DNA from: Hahella sp. HNIBRBA332
GTDB lineage: Bacteria > Pseudomonadota > Gammaproteobacteria > Pseudomonadales > Oleiphilaceae
Reading direction: 5' to 3'
DNA: 64,000 bases
Assembly: GCF_030719035.1 (NCBI RefSeq)
Contig: NZ_CP132203.1
Coordinates: 2,046,001 to 2,110,000 of the forward strand
Notes under the pieces: model-generated
Database searches by the model: none
Told to the model about the DNA's origin: nothing
Seen by the model: only the letters and a program-made list of their open reading frames with translations
Position numbers and translations under genes: made by a program
Shown here: one piece after another, positions 43,231 to 52,800 of the stretch
Numbering within the stretch: position 1 is the stretch's first letter
How the letters are laid out: each line of letters begins with the position of its first letter

Positions 43231-43807
43231 CCTCGGACGACTCCCTGGCGGACGAATTGTGAGTGGCGAACAGGCGTCTGATATCGCGAATCAGGTGCAG
43301 GACCATTTGCAGCGCCAGTATGCAGAATGCGACGAATATCAGACCTTTCAGGTAAGCGGGAAAATGCGGATTCCAGGCGGAGCCGGAGGACTCCAGACGC
43401 AGATCGCCCCAGGGTGCGAACCAGGCTTTTTGCGCCATGAACCAGGAGCCGTAAATCATCATGCCGCAGAAACTCAGTCCCAGCAGATGATGCAGCAGCT
43501 TCAGCCAGGCGCGAACCTTGGGACCGACGGCGTCATAGATCACCACCACCCGCACATGCTGGTCATTGGCGAAGGCGTATAGACCGCCGATGACGAACAA
43601 GGCGGCGCCGATAAAGGTGGCGGTTTCATGCACCCAGATGGTGGGGGAGTCGAACACATAGCGCATCGCCACTTCGTAAAAGGAAATCGCGACGACCAGA
43701 ATGAACAGCAAGCTGAGTTGGCGGCCCACCCAGTTGATGCAGCGGTCGAGCAGGTTGGCGGGAGCGGGAGTTTTCGCATCCTCCAGCTCTTGCATCAGAT
43801 CGGACAT
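43223..43807 (-). CDS. dctQ: TRAP transporter small permease
   Basis: This 194-residue DctQ-type membrane protein has four predicted transmembrane helices, with the family motifs near FYEVAMRYVFDSPTIW and DQHVRVVVIYD. GGAGCCTC precedes the start. It lies between dctP and dctM in the gluconate operon and links the binding protein to the large permease. Confidence 0.88.
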   Translation of the reverse strand: MSDLMQELEDAKTPAPANLLDRCINWVGRQLSLLFILVVAISFYEVAMRYVFDSPTIWVHETATFIGAALFVIGGLYAFANDQHVRVVVIYDAVGPKVRAWLKLLHHLLGLSFCGMMIYGSWFMAQKAWFAPWGDLRLESSGSAWNPHFPAYLKGLIFVAFCILALQMVLHLIRDIRRLFATHNSSARESSEDV

Positions 43808-43879
43808 GACAGAGGCTCCTGAGTCAGGGCGAAGCGATACGACGTTCGCCCGGGCGTGGTTTAGGACAAATCAGAGCGG

Positions 43880-44896
43880 TTACAGCAGCCCTTGTTGCTG
43901 TAGGTAGGCGGTCACGGACTCGTAAACCTTCTTGGCGTTGGGAGATTGTTTGGCGAACTCCTCCCATTGGCTGCGGGCAATCTCGCGGAATTTCTTACGC
44001 TCTTCCGCCGGCCAGTCGTGAATGGTGATTTTGGGGTTGGCGCGGGCGGTTTTGACCGCTTCGATATCCGCCATTCTGAGCTGCGTGCTGATGTCGTGGG
44101 CGAAATCCCGCGCGGAAGTGGTGAGAATCTCCTGAATGTCCGCCGGCAGCTTGTTCCACTGTTTCATACCCATGGCGATCTCCAACAAGGGCAGGGAGTG
44201 GAAGCCGGGGTACACCGGGTGCGGCGCCACGTCATTCATACCGGCTTCCTGATTGGTGGAGAACACGGTGTAATCCGCCGCGTCGATGACCCCTTTGCTC
44301 AAGGCGGTGAACACCTCAGAGCCGGGCAGGTTAACCGGAGCCGCCCCCGCAGCGGCGAATACCGACTGCACCAAGCCCTCCGGCGCTCGCAACTTCAGAC
44401 CCTTCAGGTCCGCCACGCCGTTCAATGGCTTCTTGGAAACGAAGGCCTCCAGCCCGGTGGCGCCGCCTCCGACGAATTTGACGCCGTAGGGTTTATACAG
44501 CTCATTCATGAGCTGATAGCCGCCGCCGTAGTTGATGTAGGTAATCAGTTGATCCGGCGACGACCAGGCGCCCACGGTGTTGCCGATAAGGCCGAATGCG
44601 GGATCTTTGCCGGAGAAGTAACCGGTGACGGAAATATGCCCGTCAAGAATGCCCATGCCCATGGCGTCCAGGGTTTCCGTGTGGCTCACCACGCTGCCGA
44701 CAGGCAGCAATTCGATGTGCAATCGGCCGCCGCTCATACGCTCAACGCGCTCGGCCCATTCCTGTTGCACTTTGAAATTCTTCACCCCGGACGGGTCAGA
44801 GGACTGAAACTTGAAATTGAAATCCGCTGCGCCAGCGGTTCCGAAGGACAGAGCGGTCGCCAAAGCGCCCGCTGCGAGAGAGGTCGATAACTTCAT
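43880..44896 (-). CDS. dctP: TRAP transporter periplasmic binding protein
   Basis: The 338-residue protein has a signal peptide ending AGA-ADF. DctP signatures include RMSGGRLHIELLPVG, LKGLKLRAPEG with the ligand-binding Arg, and DAADYTVF. The start follows GGAGCGATC; an in-frame ATG at 44974 lies inside the promoter region and is rejected. First gene of the gluconate operon, with two GntR operators upstream. Confidence 0.9.
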   Translation of the reverse strand: MKLSTSLAAGALATALSFGTAGAADFNFKFQSSDPSGVKNFKVQQEWAERVERMSGGRLHIELLPVGSVVSHTETLDAMGMGILDGHISVTGYFSGKDPAFGLIGNTVGAWSSPDQLITYINYGGGYQLMNELYKPYGVKFVGGGATGLEAFVSKKPLNGVADLKGLKLRAPEGLVQSVFAAAGAAPVNLPGSEVFTALSKGVIDAADYTVFSTNQEAGMNDVAPHPVYPGFHSLPLLEIAMGMKQWNKLPADIQEILTTSARDFAHDISTQLRMADIEAVKTARANPKITIHDWPAEERKKFREIARSQWEEFAKQSPNAKKVYESVTAYLQQQGLL

Positions 44897-44982
44897 ATGA
44901 TCGCTCCAATTCTTATTTTTAACGGAGTATCGCCGCCGCTGTTTGAGGGCGGCTTCAGGGTTAACGCAATTCATGCTAGGCG

Positions 44983-44996
44983 TGTTACCGGTAACA
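44983..44996. promoter_or_regulatory. GntR operator 1
   Basis: TGTTACCGGTAACA is a perfect palindrome matching the E. coli GntR operator core. It lies 87 bp upstream of dctP. Confidence 0.88.
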
Positions 44997-45009
44997 TTCT
45001 AATAAATTT

Positions 45010-45021
45010 GTTACCGGTAAC
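45010..45021. promoter_or_regulatory. GntR operator 2
   Basis: A second GTTACCGGTAAC lies 26 bp centre to centre from the first. The pair likely allows strong repression by GntR dimers. Confidence 0.88.
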
Positions 45022-45201
45022 TTTTTTAAATCAATAAGTATTAACTATCGATATCGCCAGAGTGAAAACTCCCGCTTTTTTAGCCAAAAACAGGGTGAAT
45101 AGTGATCAATATGCTAAAGTTAGGGTACTTATGGAACCAGTTTTTATGCGCTAATTCAGAGTTATAGCAGGAGCAGGGAATATAGGAATAATGATTAGGG
45201 A

Positions 45202-46284
45202 ATGTCGACGATGGAAAGTTATTACAAGACGATACTGAACTTAATAGCGCAATCTCCTAACTCAGACTCTTTATTCCAGCCTTTCTTGAAGCTGCTTACT
45301 GAAATCGCCAGCTGCGACAGCGCGGTATTTCTGATCACCGATCTGAATAATCTGGGCGATTCCCACAGCGACTACATCTATAACGTTCCCTTGGAACATC
45401 AAAATGTCTATGAAAGCTATTACAACCAGATAGACACGACGAACGAGACCATCTCGAAAAGCCGGCAGGACCTGGTGTTTGTGCAGGATCTTCCTGAGGA
45501 ACTGATCAGCAGGGAAGTGGAGTCGGACTTCATGACGCCCAATGGATACAAAGGACGCGCCGTCTTTGCATTCCCGCGCAACAATAATTACGTGACGAAT
45601 CTCTATCTGTGCCGGGATGGCGTCTTTTCGGAAAACGACAAAGCGATGCTGGCCCGCTCTATGCCATCCATTCGCTTAACGGTGCAGGAAATACTGAATA
45701 ATGAGCGTCGCCGGAATTTTGCACGCTCGCTCCTCAATGCGACGGGGAGCCTGGGCGGTCTGCTTGGCTATGTCATCGTGGATGACAAAATGAATCTGGT
45801 GGATATGGATTCCGACTTGGTTTTCCTGTTCGTCAAAAAGCAGATAAAAATCGAGAATCAAAAGGTTCATATCTATGAGCCGGGGCTGGCGAATATCCTC
45901 GATATGTCCATTCGCTTCGGCGCCGCGCTGACTTACCCTGCGATAGACTCAGACTTCACCTATGACATCGCCGTGGCGCCCACATCGCTGCTGCGTGGAC
46001 TGCTTCCCTGGGAGATGCCGCCCCAAGGCGTGGTGATCGCCGTGTATGACTGCCACCGCAGCGTGATTCATTTAAAGAAGCTGATGGACTGCTATGGGCT
46101 CACCAGAACGGAAGCGGAAACCACGCTGCACTTCTCCCAAAAGCCCCATAACAAACTACTGGCCTCCGAGTTGTCGAAGGCGCCGGAAACTGTCAGAACT
46201 CATGTCAAAAGAGCCATGCATAAGATGGGCGTGCACTCGCAGTCGGAACTGGTGCGTCTGGTGCTGACCATCACCTTGCCATGA
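45202..46284 (+). CDS. LuxR-type transcriptional regulator
   Basis: The 360-residue protein has a C-terminal LuxR HTH (about 292-355): YGLTRTEAETTLHFSQ, then VRTHVKRAMHKMGVHSQSELVRLVL. The N-terminal about 170 residues may be a GAF-like sensor, and the middle part a PAS-like one. No autoinducer-binding signature is seen. It is divergent from the gluconate operon but lies outside its operators, so control of that operon is not implied. Confidence 0.83.
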   Translation: MSTMESYYKTILNLIAQSPNSDSLFQPFLKLLTEIASCDSAVFLITDLNNLGDSHSDYIYNVPLEHQNVYESYYNQIDTTNETISKSRQDLVFVQDLPEELISREVESDFMTPNGYKGRAVFAFPRNNNYVTNLYLCRDGVFSENDKAMLARSMPSIRLTVQEILNNERRRNFARSLLNATGSLGGLLGYVIVDDKMNLVDMDSDLVFLFVKKQIKIENQKVHIYEPGLANILDMSIRFGAALTYPAIDSDFTYDIAVAPTSLLRGLLPWEMPPQGVVIAVYDCHRSVIHLKKLMDCYGLTRTEAETTLHFSQKPHNKLLASELSKAPETVRTHVKRAMHKMGVHSQSELVRLVLTITLP

Positions 46285-46848
46285 TTTTGCGAAAGCCGTC
46301 TCCTGATCAGAAAGCGCCCCCAATTGGGGTATTTCCAGTTATTCGCATTCCTTTTAATCTTGCTATGACGACATCAGATGGCGGTATTGAAAACACAGCA
46401 AGAGGGATCTATTAGTGACCAATTGGGAAGTGAGGCCGTATTGGGCGGACGAGAGTTCAGTCCGCCCGGTTGCAAGGCATGAAGACGTGATGTCTTCACG
46501 AGCAGGTGGTGCAGACTCCACGCCAGCGCCCAAAAATAATTCGCAGACGTTGGAGCATTCGATAGAAAAATATAAGAAATTCCTGAGATCCGAAGCCGAT
46601 AAACTGAACACGCATAAAAACGAAATGGGCAAAAAAGGAAAAGGCGAGCAAGCCTGAAGATGAGTAGGCAGTGACGTGACAACAGAATTCGGATGACTCA
46701 TAGCGATACGCCGCGCTAACCGCCAATACCACTTATCAGCGCGGCTAATTTCACAAACTTCCCGGTCAAAATTCAGCGTAGCTTCGATGTGACTTTTAAG
46801 AGCCGTTGACGCATGGGCTGAAAAGGGTGAAACGTCAACGGAGCAGGA
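46285..46848. other. Sparse region with one doubtful small gene
   Basis: The 564 bp between the LuxR gene and the convergent hypothetical gene holds only the 80-codon frame at 46415 and no clear terminator or repeat. Nothing else is supported. Confidence 0.5.
46415..46657 (+). CDS. Possible small hydrophilic protein
   Basis: This 80-codon frame starts with GTG, 9 bp after AGAGGG. The second half, HSIEKYKKFLRSEADKLN, reads like a natural charged helix. The first half is Arg/Ser-rich. No family recognised; coding status is doubtful. Confidence 0.3.
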   Translation: MTNWEVRPYWADESSVRPVARHEDVMSSRAGGADSTPAPKNNSQTLEHSIEKYKKFLRSEADKLNTHKNEMGKKGKGEQA

Positions 46849-47343
46849 TCAAATTGCGTCTGTGAAACTCAGATGCGTCGCGACAAATCTCAAAAACTCC
46901 GGCAGGGAGACATAGCGGTCATACCCTGTGACATGTTCTTCGCGGGTGGGGAAGGTCCATTCACCGCCGCCAACGTCTTCCATCCAACTCAGTATGTTGT
47001 AGTGAGAGGGCAGGGAGACGATGTAGCCGACCGTCTTGTCTTCCGGCTCGCCGCTGCGCCATTGCAGCCTATCTGGCGCGGCGGTGCGGATATCCTGCTG
47101 GCATTCGACGCCAGTGGCCCACTCAATCGCGCGCGTCAGATCCATGTAGCCCACCACCTTCGCCGCCACGCTCTCCAGACCGCGCCAGAAATAGTAATCC
47201 GGCGGATCAAAGATCCAGGGTAAAACGTCATACACTAAACCAGCAGGGTATTGGATGGCGACGAGGTAGTGGACGCTGTGGGCTTTTCCTGGGGAAGCGC
47301 CTTTGTTCCATAGGGGTAACGAGAGGGGTAACGAGGTCGTCAT
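46849..47343 (-). CDS. Hypothetical protein
   Basis: This 164-residue cytosolic protein is rich in Trp and Tyr (DPPDYYFWRGLE, SWMEDVGGGEWTFP). No family recognised. Composition is host-like. It lies about 60 bp from the metallo-hydrolase stop on the same strand, so they could share a transcript. Confidence 0.5.
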   Translation of the reverse strand: MTTSLPLSLPLWNKGASPGKAHSVHYLVAIQYPAGLVYDVLPWIFDPPDYYFWRGLESVAAKVVGYMDLTRAIEWATGVECQQDIRTAAPDRLQWRSGEPEDKTVGYIVSLPSHYNILSWMEDVGGGEWTFPTREEHVTGYDRYVSLPEFLRFVATHLSFTDAI

Positions 47344-47406
47344 TGCAAATAATCACCGGATTAATAACAGGCCAATATTATTGCCATATTAATAATGGCT
47401 GGGCGC

Positions 47407-48576
47407 TTACAGGTATTCCGGTTGCGCTGACGGTTCTTTGTCTGCGTACTCGGTTGCTTCTGCCTGAGCAGGCATCAGGTCCCGCCACCAGTAGGTCTGT
47501 TGCGCGGGCTCTGAAAGCACCAGCGGCGCGCCGATCATAGGCGTGCGCAACGTTACCTGACGCTCCCGCGCCAGCGCTGCAATGCGTTCAAGGGGGTCAT
47601 ACCAGGCATGCATCGCCAGATCGAAAGTGCTGTTGTGAATCGGCATCATCTGCTTGCCTTGCAGGTCGATATGAGCCTGTATGCTTTCTTCCGGGTGCAT
47701 ATGCACGCCGGGCCAGTTCTGGTTGTAAGCGCCGGTTTCGATCATGGTTAGATCGAAGGGGCCGTACTTGTCGCCAATCTCTTTGAAGCCTGGGAAATAA
47801 CCGCTGTCACCGCTGAAAAACAGCCGTTCTTTGCTTCCCAGCATCACCCAGGACGCCCACAGGGTCGTATTGCCGTCGAACAAGCCGCGACCGGAAAAGT
47901 GTTGCGCAGGCGTCGCCGCCAGGGTCACAGGCCCCACCTTTACTGACGACCACCAGTCCAGTTCAGTGATTTTCTCCGCAGGAACGCCCCAGGCCTTCAA
48001 CTGTCGCCCCACGCCAAGCGGGGTATAGAAATGCTCGACGCGGGAATGCAGCGCCTTGATGGAGCCTTCGTCCAAATGATCGTAGTGATTGTGTGAGATC
48101 AGCACGCCCTTGATCGGCGGTAGTTGCTCCATCTCGATGGGGGCTGGGTGGAAACGCTTGGGACCGGCCCACTGCACTGGGGACGCCCGTTCTGAAAACA
48201 CCGGATCGGTCAGCCAGAAGTCGCCTTCAAAGCGAATGAGCACGGTGGAATGGCCCAGGCGATAAACGGCGTTGCGGTCATCGCTAAGCAGTTGTTCAGA
48301 TTGCATTGGCTGCAGTGGAATCGCTTTATCAGGACGTGCGGCGGCGTTTTTATCAAACAGGAAGCTTTTCAGTATCTTGCCCATGCCCGCGCTTGCCAGA
48401 GTCGGAATGGAATTATGGAATTTGCCTTCGTGGAAGTTGTCGCTGTAAGCGTCGGAGGAAGCGGCCGGCGATGTCAGCGCGTCTAAGCCGGTGAGGGTGG
48501 CGAGAGTATCGTTGTTGTGCATGGCTAAAGCTCCCAATGTGATAACAACCAAGCCGAATAGCAGGCGTTTTTTCAT
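47407..48576 (-). CDS. MBL-fold metallo-hydrolase, UlaG/NAPE-PLD type
   Basis: The 389-residue protein has an N-terminal hydrophobic anchor or signal. Metal-binding HxHxDH is SHNHYDHLD, and the second metal region is FFSGDSGYFPGF followed by ETGAYNQNW; GDSG is typical of this subgroup. It resembles outer-envelope phosphodiesterase-like or lactonase-like members; substrate unknown. The start is placed at MKKRLLFGL; a longer frame to 48654 overlaps the operator region. It is divergent from a TetR regulator gene. Confidence 0.85.
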   Translation of the reverse strand: MKKRLLFGLVVITLGALAMHNNDTLATLTGLDALTSPAASSDAYSDNFHEGKFHNSIPTLASAGMGKILKSFLFDKNAAARPDKAIPLQPMQSEQLLSDDRNAVYRLGHSTVLIRFEGDFWLTDPVFSERASPVQWAGPKRFHPAPIEMEQLPPIKGVLISHNHYDHLDEGSIKALHSRVEHFYTPLGVGRQLKAWGVPAEKITELDWWSSVKVGPVTLAATPAQHFSGRGLFDGNTTLWASWVMLGSKERLFFSGDSGYFPGFKEIGDKYGPFDLTMIETGAYNQNWPGVHMHPEESIQAHIDLQGKQMMPIHNSTFDLAMHAWYDPLERIAALARERQVTLRTPMIGAPLVLSEPAQQTYWWRDLMPAQAEATEYADKEPSAQPEYL

Positions 48577-48604
48577 GATGTGTATCGAACCGCTCCATTC
48601 AACT

Positions 48605-48687
48605 ATTTGTAAACTACACAGACATTTGTAAACTACACCGAGCAGTTTACCCATAAATTTTTAAAAGTAAACTGGGGAGTGTAAACT
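48605..48687. promoter_or_regulatory. Cluster of GTAAACT sites between the hydrolase and tetR
   Basis: ATTTGTAAACTACAC occurs twice with a 19-bp period (48605-48619, 48624-48638). AGTTTAC at 48644 and GTAAACT at 48667 and 48681 follow. Five half-sites in 83 bp of divergent spacer suggest TetR operators; assignment inferred. Confidence 0.6.
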
Positions 48688-48726
48688 TGTTTGCATTGTT
48701 CACATCAACACGACCTGGATAAGGCA

Positions 48727-49347
48727 ATGGAAAAGAAAAAAAGTCTGAGCGAGCGTAAACGTGAAGCGATTCTGAACGCTGCAGTCAGTGTGTTTCAGGA
48801 GTTCGGCTTTCAAGGCGCCAGCATGGACCGCATCGCCGAGCGGGCGGAGGTGTCCAAACGCACGGTGTACAACCATTTCACCAGCAAAGAAGCCTTATTT
48901 ATTGAAATCACCGACCAGATGTGGCGCAAGGCGATGGACGCCACAAAGTTTCCTTATCAAAGCGACGCTCCCCTGGCTCCGCAACTCACCGCCATTGCGG
49001 AACAGGAACTGGAATTGTTGGGGTCGGAGGGGTATATCGGCATGGCGCGCATGGTGCTGGCGGAATATATGCTGTCTCCCGACCTGGCGCGGCAGGCGAT
49101 GCGGAAAATGCAGGAAAACGAAGGCGGAACCAAACGCTGGTTAAAGGCCGCTATGGCGGATAAAAGAATAATCAAGGTCGACCCGGAATTCGCTGCCACG
49201 CAATTCATGAGTCTGATAAAAGCGTTCTCCTTCTGGCCGCAAGTCGTCGGCCACGCGCCCAACCCCACGCAGGCGGAGCGACGTGAGATCGTCGCCGCTG
49301 CGGTGGAGATGTTTTTGGGGCGTTATGTCATCAAGAAAGAATCATGA
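48727..49347 (+). CDS. TetR/AcrR-family regulator
   Basis: The 206-residue protein has an N-terminal TetR HTH: GFQGASMDRIAERAEVSKRT and VYNHFTSKEALF, followed by a C-terminal ligand domain of the AefR-like type. The start MEKKK is the first in this region with normal N-terminal sequence. It probably represses the divergent metallo-hydrolase gene and itself through the GTAAACT sites. Confidence 0.88.
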   Translation: MEKKKSLSERKREAILNAAVSVFQEFGFQGASMDRIAERAEVSKRTVYNHFTSKEALFIEITDQMWRKAMDATKFPYQSDAPLAPQLTAIAEQELELLGSEGYIGMARMVLAEYMLSPDLARQAMRKMQENEGGTKRWLKAAMADKRIIKVDPEFAATQFMSLIKAFSFWPQVVGHAPNPTQAERREIVAAAVEMFLGRYVIKKES

Positions 49348-49356
49348 AGGGTTTCT

Positions 49357-49812
49357 TTAAGATTCGGGTTCGGGGTCGAGCTCTCTGAATGCGTCGTAAT
49401 CGCCATATTCATCATCACACCAGCCTGTGCGCTCCCAGCGAATATCCGGCTCAAGAAAACACTTATAGGTGATATATGCGCCTGAGTCATAGGTGCGATC
49501 CAGGCGCGCAGTTTGTGAATAAATCATAATGTCCGCTGCAATGTCTGGCTTTTCCCTGCGGCAATCTATATAGGCGTTGCAATATATCGATATCGCCAGA
49601 CTTCCTAGCATTGGAGTTGATGACTGCGCAGTAAAACGAACGACCTGCCCATCAACAGGCTTGTCGATATCGAAGTCCAGATTAACGCCAATATCGCGGC
49701 TGAGTGAGTTGACCAATGCAAGCGCCACCTCATCCACTGTATCATTGGCGCTGCTATCGCCTGCCGACAGCGATTGAAGAAAAGACTTAATAAGCAATGA
49801 TTTGTTCTGCAT
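49357..49812 (-). CDS. Probable immunity protein for the Rhs effector
   Basis: This 151-residue acidic cytosolic protein starts 5 bp after the Rhs stop, at the ATG for MQNKSLLIKSF. An earlier in-frame start would overlap the Rhs stop. No family recognised. Gene order and size match the immunity gene that always follows polymorphic effectors, so it should neutralise the toxin tip. Confidence 0.65.
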   Translation of the reverse strand: MQNKSLLIKSFLQSLSAGDSSANDTVDEVALALVNSLSRDIGVNLDFDIDKPVDGQVVRFTAQSSTPMLGSLAISIYCNAYIDCRREKPDIAADIMIYSQTARLDRTYDSGAYITYKCFLEPDIRWERTGWCDDEYGDYDAFRELDPEPES

Positions 49813-49817
49813 ACAGG

Positions 49818-52800
49818 TTAATCCCAATCAAATGGTTTTCCTCGCGCGTGCTCTCGGATATGTCGTTCTTCTTGATTGATTTCAGCGTAATACTCGCCTT
49901 CTTTCCAGCCAACCACTTGCTTTTTATCATCTACAATCCTCTCGTAGAGAGGGTCAGCCCATTGGTCGTCTTTGACTGGTTTCTTTTGCCTGGGGTCAAT
50001 TTTTCCATATACAGTTATTATGCTTCTTTTGTTGCCTGCATCGGTGAATACCGCATTGCCATCCTTGAAATAGATATCGATATAATTTCCGTTCTTATTC
50101 TTTCCCGTGAAAATTCTTTCTGGGTCATTGAGTATATCAAGAACTTTGCGGTCCTTGATGTTTACACCATGTTTCGACTGACCGTGTCCAGATCTTCTGC
50201 CAGGCATGTCGAAATCATACACATCGTCCTTAGTTAATCTTTCAAAGAAGTGGTTGTTTGATTGTGGGAGCACCCCCCTGTATACCCCATTCTCATCAAA
50301 GCCGATTCTATTTTGACGTCGGTATTCATCCAGTTCTTTGCCTTTCTCGCAGGATAACCCGAATGGATCAATCCAGGTCAACGGGTCTGGCGTATAGGCG
50401 TAGAGATTTAGACCCCCTCGGAGTTTGATAGGGTCCTGCCGAATATACTGGCCCGAGTCCGGATCGTAATACCGGAACCGGTTGTAATATAAGCCGGTCT
50501 CTTCATCCTCGTATTGGCCTGGCCAGCGGAAAGGGCAGGCGCGCCTATCGCCTTTGAGATTACGCAGTTCGCCCCAAACGCTGATGTCCGCCGACCATAC
50601 CTGCCGTCCCTCGCTGTCGTACATGGCGTTGGGCGTTCCCAGATAATCCGCGAGGATAGAGAAATAAGCGTCTCCCACCTGTTTAGCCATGGGGGTGAAG
50701 CTTTCCGGCTCAAACAGCCAGGTGATGAGTTTACTTTCTCCGCCGGCGGCAACGGGACGCGCTTGTGGTGAAATAGCAGCAGGAGGCGCCTGCGGCTGAA
50801 TGGGGCTGCGGGCGATGGCTGGGCGTCCTGAGACGGTTTCGGTTGGAACGGAAGATAGATCGAATGCTGTGCGCGCTTCCTGAGCGTCTTGCATTTCCAC
50901 CCATTCATGCAACGGATTATTGCCGTCCCAGACCCAACGTGTGATGCGACCGTTGAAAGTTTTTCTGAGGCGTCGGCCAAGCGCGTCATATTCGAATGTG
51001 ACGATGCGGCCATCCGGTCGAATAACTTTTTTCAGTGTGCCGGAAACATTCCATTCATAGCGCCAGATTTTGCCCCCGGGTTCCGACTTGGTGATCAGAT
51101 TTCCTTCCGCATCGTATTCAAAACGCACAAGACCATTAGGCCTGCGCATCGACAGCAGCTGACCCGCAGGGCCGTATTCGCGATCTTTACGGTTATAGGA
51201 CTGGAATAGGGCGCCGATGGCGTCTGGCATACGCAAGTCCATGACGCCGTCGCCATAACGGGCGGAAACCAGATTGCCTAATTCGTCATGCTCGAAGACG
51301 GAAACGCCGTTAAGGGAGTCGTGCATTTTTTCCAGACGGCCGTTCACACCCCAGAAATAGGTCTTTGCGGACTGTGAGGCGTCGGCTTTGAGTACTTCAT
51401 GCTGCGAGGGACGTCCCAGGCGATCCCGGCGCCACCGGCTTCGGACGCCTCCTGGCAAACTTCGTTCTAGTTCACGCCCTAACTCGTCTCGTTTGAACTG
51501 TGCGGAGAATAGGGCGTCGCCTGTTGTCACGCCCATAACGTCGCCAGCAGCATTGCGCTGAATTTGCTGGTCTGCGCCCAGAGAAGAGCGCATGCGTGAG
51601 CGTAAGCCCAGTGCGTCATACTCTGACGAAACCCAAAGATCGCCGCAGATTTCCTTTGTCACCTGGCCTAATGCATTGCGTTCGAAAGACAGCGTTGCGC
51701 TGCTATTGACGGCCAGCATCAGTTCGCCGTCGGGGCGGTATTGGAAACGTTCCTCTTCGCCATCACTGTGCAAGATTCGCATCACGCGGCCAAGCGTATC
51801 GTAGGCGTAGTCAGTATGGCGCCCGCCGGGCTTGAGGATGCGGCGCACTTGGCCGGCGGCATTGCGCTCATATCGACGCAATAGCCCATCGAATCCGGAT
51901 TCAGACAGTGTTTCCCCTGTTGGACCCAGCTCAAAGCGATAGACATCGCCGTGTTCGTTAGTAATCGCCGTCAGCTGCTCTTCGGTATCGTATTCAAACT
52001 GAATCGTGGTTCCCGCTTGGGTGCGAGAGGCGATCCGTCCCATGCCCTGATAAGTGAAATGCACGTCAAACTGAGCGTCTGTGGCGCGAACAAGGTTGCC
52101 TTCAGGGTCATAGGAGAACGTTCTGAGATTGCCGTCAGGTTCGTTGACCTGGGTGACGCGTCCCAGCAGGTCATACTGTAAACGGCGTTGTACGCCTTGT
52201 GCGTCGATGGCGAGAGTAATGCGGCCATGGTTGTCATAGCGCCATTCAGGCGAGCCGCCATCCGGCGTAGCGAAGCCGATGGGGTTGTTGTACCCATCGT
52301 ATTCGATATGGGTTTCTTGTCCGGCAGAACCTGCGACAGACGTCAGCATGGCTCCTTCGTAGCTGTAGCGGGTCCGGCGATCCAGTGGGTCCACCTTGGC
52401 GGTGAGGCGACAGTGCTCGTCATATTCCCATAACCAGGCGCCGCCATTGGCGTCCTGTGCTTTAACCGCGTTGTCCCGCTCATCATATTCCATCTGCAGC
52501 GTGGAGCCGTCCGCCTGTGTGATTTGGGTGAGGTTGCCGCGAGAATCGTATTCGTAGCGCGTCGACAGGCCCAGTTCGTTGGTTTCGCAGGTGACTTGGT
52601 AATACTCGTTGTATTCGTTGACGATCACGCCGCCGGAAGCGGTTTCGATTCTATGGGGCAGGGCTCCGTCGTGGTGGTAAACGGTCTGATAGCCGAGGGA
52701 GTTCTGTACGATAGTGAGGCTTTTCTCATCGTCGTAGACGAGCTGGTGGTTATAAATGCCGCCGTCGCCCCAGGTGTGAATACAGCGGGCGTTGTGGTCA

